A stretch of 64,000 bases of DNA, from the NCBI RefSeq assembly GCF_026212465.1, contig NC_080060.1, positions 253,501 through 317,500 on the forward strand, given 5' to 3'. Below the pieces are notes generated by a model that searched no databases, was not told where the DNA came from, and saw only the letters and a program-made list of their open reading frames with translations. This document shows, one piece after another, positions 61,510 through 64,000 of the stretch (position 1 is its first letter; every line of letters starts with the position of its first letter). Source of the stretch: Amaranthus tricolor (Eukaryota; Streptophyta; Magnoliopsida; Caryophyllales; Amaranthaceae). The position numbers and the translations under genes are program-made.

Positions 61510-63193
61510 TTTTTTTCTTCCTAATACATTTTCTATAATTTGGTAAATTCAACCCAGATAAAATACAAAAATTTAAGCAATTTCCCCCAATTTTTTCATA
61601 ATTTGGTCATTGTTTACTTGCAGAAATGCATAATGGAGCAAAATAACGGAATTCATAAGGTGGGTTTTCGTTGTTTTACCTGAAATGCGAAGACAGAAAG
61701 ATAATCTGTATATTCAATCGACGAATTTGGCAGTTGAAGAAAGTGCATAACTCGTAAGAGCTTAGTTTTGCATCGAAGTATCGAACTTTTACCTTTCAAA
61801 TCGATTAGTTGATTATGAAGATCAGGCTGCCACGAATAGTGAACATAACATCGAGATTTGTGTTTGGGGGGGGGGGGGGGGTTTCTACGAGTAATGGTTG
61901 AACTGTGTTTCTTCTACGGAAGGTTGAATCATCAATGGTTCATGTAATCATGTAAAACTAGCGATTAGCCACGAGTCCGATGGTGTCAGCTTCTGGCTAA
62001 AGCATTAACGCTTCCGCCCCTATTCGATTTGGTTGGGGTAGATAATCCGAACGCTAATCCGACAATCTCTATTGTAAACTGTTAATTTTGATAATGAGAA
62101 ATTGTAATTATATAGTATATACTAGAATTAACGAGTATTACTAATACTATTATGAGAAGAAAAACTAACAGTAATAGGCTATAGCTATCAAACTATTATT
62201 TATATTTATATAAAACATAATTATTTTTTTCAGAAAAAAAGTTAGTGTTTGAAATTATTGTTCTTAAAAATTAACTTCGACTTAATATTCCACCGGTAAA
62301 CACAATTTGCATTCGTAATTATGATTCACAATTAAAAATAAGCTTGTTGGATCATTTTTTTTAATAAATAAAATAACCAATAGACTATACATAGTTTTAT
62401 CAAATATATTTCTAAACAATTAGTTTATATGTCAATAAAAAAGACTAATACTTTCAGTTCAACAAATAAATTAAATAAAAAAAAATCAATAGCTAAGAGA
62501 CAATAACTATTTACCAAACTAAACATTATATCGTTGTTTTCTTATTTTTCTTTGTAAAATATATTGACATGTCATAATCATGTTTGAAAGATAAGTTAAT
62601 TGAGGTTTGTTATTCAATCTATTCATGTTAAATTGTCCACTTGCTACTAAGTCTCACATGTGAGATTGCTTAACATCTCATTTGAAGTATTTTTTTTTTT
62701 CTCCCCTTTAAATAACATTTTGTAAAAACAAAACAAATTGTTTTGGCTAATAATATAAGTTCACATTTAAACTAATATCAACTTGTTTGCAAAACAATTT
62801 TTACTAGCCACCTCAAAAACAATTCCAAAGAGTAGCACATTTTTTTTGTCATTTTTGTTTGTATTAATATATTATTGATTTTGACAGTTTAAGATTATAT
62901 TATATGAATATATTGAAAATTCCTAGAATTATCTTTTGTCAATATTGGAGAACTCACCAACTTTTAGGAGTTCATTTAAGTACTCTCAAATTGGATTAGG
63001 GAAAAAAATGACTCTTCCATTACGTGAAAAGGAGTTTGACTAAAAATAAAATATACTACAATTCTAAATTTTTTTTCCGTCTCCATAGTCTATAGATTCT
63101 CCTCAGTCCTCTCCTTCAAATTCAGTCTCAATCTCTCAGATATTCATCAAGAACTCTTTATAATTTAATTACACATTACAAATAGGCAAAAAC
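61510..63193. promoter_or_regulatory. Divergent upstream region between the PX gene and PAT1
   Basis: 1.7 kb between two divergent start codons. It includes a run of 16 G on the plus strand (61866-61881, so C16 in the sense of the PX gene). A possible 5'-UTR intron end for the PX gene (TACCTG, near 61678) is visible. Long AT-rich DNA follows from 62050 to 63070. A C/T-rich leader precedes PAT1 (about 63070-63193). No TATA box could be assigned with confidence. Confidence 0.5.
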
Positions 63194-63844
63194 ATGTTTG
63201 CTTCTTCATCACCAACAATGGCATTATTTCATGGTCAAAGTTCACCAATTTGCTTCTCTAAACCATTTTCAAATCAAACCCAATGTATTTTCCCTACAAT
63301 CAATCAAACATCCCCATTTTCTTCCAAACTGTTCTTCAATCGTCCACTTTTTGCAAGCCATTCGACTCCTATATCTTCATTTTCATCTACGTCTTCATCT
63401 TTCAAAGAGGTTAGCTTTATTTGAAATTTGAATTCATGGGTTTTGGTTTAATTTCAATAAAGTTTTATCCTTTTTGTATCTTTATTTTAATGGGTTTTGG
63501 TTCAATTTCAATGAAGTTTTGTTCTTTTTGCTTGTGATTAAGATTTTAACCCTTTTTTTAAAAAAAATTTAATGGGTTTGATTTGATTTCAATAATGTTT
63601 TGTTCATTTTGCTTTGTGATTGAGATTTTAACTATTTATGGGTATAATTTAATGGGTTTTTGTTTAAATTTTAATGAAATTTACTATGGTTTTCTTGCAG
63701 GTGATTGAGAGTTTAATTGATAAAAATGATTTGTCTGAATATGATGCTGAGAAATCATTGAATTTCTTGCTTGATGATCCAAATGAAGCTCTTATTAGTG
63801 CTTTTCTTGTATTGCTAAGAGCTAAAGGAGAAACCTTTGAAGAA
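63194..63844 (+). CDS. PAT1: Anthranilate phosphoribosyltransferase, plastid (first two exons)
   Basis: Exon 1 (63194-63409) encodes 72 residues rich in Ser, Phe, Pro and Thr with almost no acids, a typical chloroplast transit peptide (MFASSSPTMALFHGQ). Exon 2 (63701-63844) encodes VIESLIDKNDLS, then SLNFLLDDPNEALISAFLVL and LRAKGETFEE, the conserved N-terminal helical domain of TrpD. The enzyme transfers phosphoribose from PRPP to anthranilate, the second step of tryptophan synthesis in the stroma. Catalytic residues lie in later exons outside the window. A second ATG at 63218 is in the same frame, but the first is preferred by position. Intron 1 carries degenerate repeats of an ATGGGTTTTGGTT-like unit. 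Confidence 0.92.
63430..63665 (+). repeat. Degenerate tandem units in PAT1 intron 1
   Basis: ATGGGTTTTGGTT(T/C)AATTTCAAT(A/G)AAGTTTT-type units begin near 63437, 63491, 63571 and 63651, partly separated by GTGATT(A/G)AGATTTTAAC. Unit length varies. Confidence 0.6.
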
Positions 63845-64000
63845 GTAAGGAAATTTCTTCTCAATTTTAGTATTTTGATATCTGTTTATAACCCTTAATC
63901 TCAAATTTGTGCTCAGAATTTTTGCAACTATAACAATGTCAAATATTTAATGCTTTAGCCAACATTGATCAACATAAGAAATTTTGCAATCAAAATTTTG

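Overview
This is a window of a plant nuclear genome, almost certainly a eudicot. It is AT-rich and its genes are split by GT/AG introns. It encodes plant-type proteins (a BOI-type RING ligase, a plastid anthranilate phosphoribosyltransferase, a UVR/ApaG protein with a plastid-like N-terminus). Intergenic DNA and introns carry plant mobile elements: PIF/Harbinger, MULE, Ty1/copia, LINE, Stowaway-like MITEs and a SINE-like family. A Caryophyllales relative is a guess from the style of the short repeats only. All exon models were read by hand from splice signals and codon phase; there is no expression evidence.

Layout. 1-1.85 kb: 5' part of an unrecognised minus-strand gene. 3.5-10 kb: a decayed IscU/ISU-like Fe-S scaffold gene (minus strand) whose intron is split by a 4.4 kb PIF/Harbinger element carrying both usual genes, transposase and Myb-like, each with in-frame stops. 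10.7-15.9 kb: a BOI-related RING gene (minus strand, complete in the right half) whose last two coding exons are copied in opposite orientation 681 bp away, giving a large inverted repeat with no indels over 1.55 kb and an asymmetric (AT)n tract in each arm. 17-27 kb: gene-poor, with a Stowaway-like MITE, a MULE with long terminal inverted repeats that has lost its catalytic core, and a short relative of that MULE beside it.

28.2-36.1 kb: a complete plus-strand UVR/ApaG gene in six exons. Intron 1 holds a dead antisense LINE. Intron 3 holds a deleted copia element with an intact 5-bp target duplication, a SINE-like copy and a 198-bp hairpin repeat. 36.1-43 kb: gene-poor, with several MITEs, one nested in another. 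43.2-46.1 kb: an eight-exon plus-strand multi-pass membrane protein (Rolling-stone-like). 48.9-52.9 kb: minus-strand SRP receptor beta subunit. 54.7-61.5 kb: minus-strand PX plus Rubicon-type zinc-finger protein, predicted 1159 aa, with three 57-residue repeats in its N-terminus. 63.2 kb to the end: first two exons of plastid anthranilate phosphoribosyltransferase, divergent from the PX gene.

The active genes look like unrelated housekeeping or signalling genes, not a cluster. The most unusual structures are the RING-gene inverted duplication, which could template a long double-stranded RNA, the Fe-S scaffold pseudogene split by a transposon, and the intronic 198-bp hairpin. I saw no tRNA, rRNA or CRISPR-like array.
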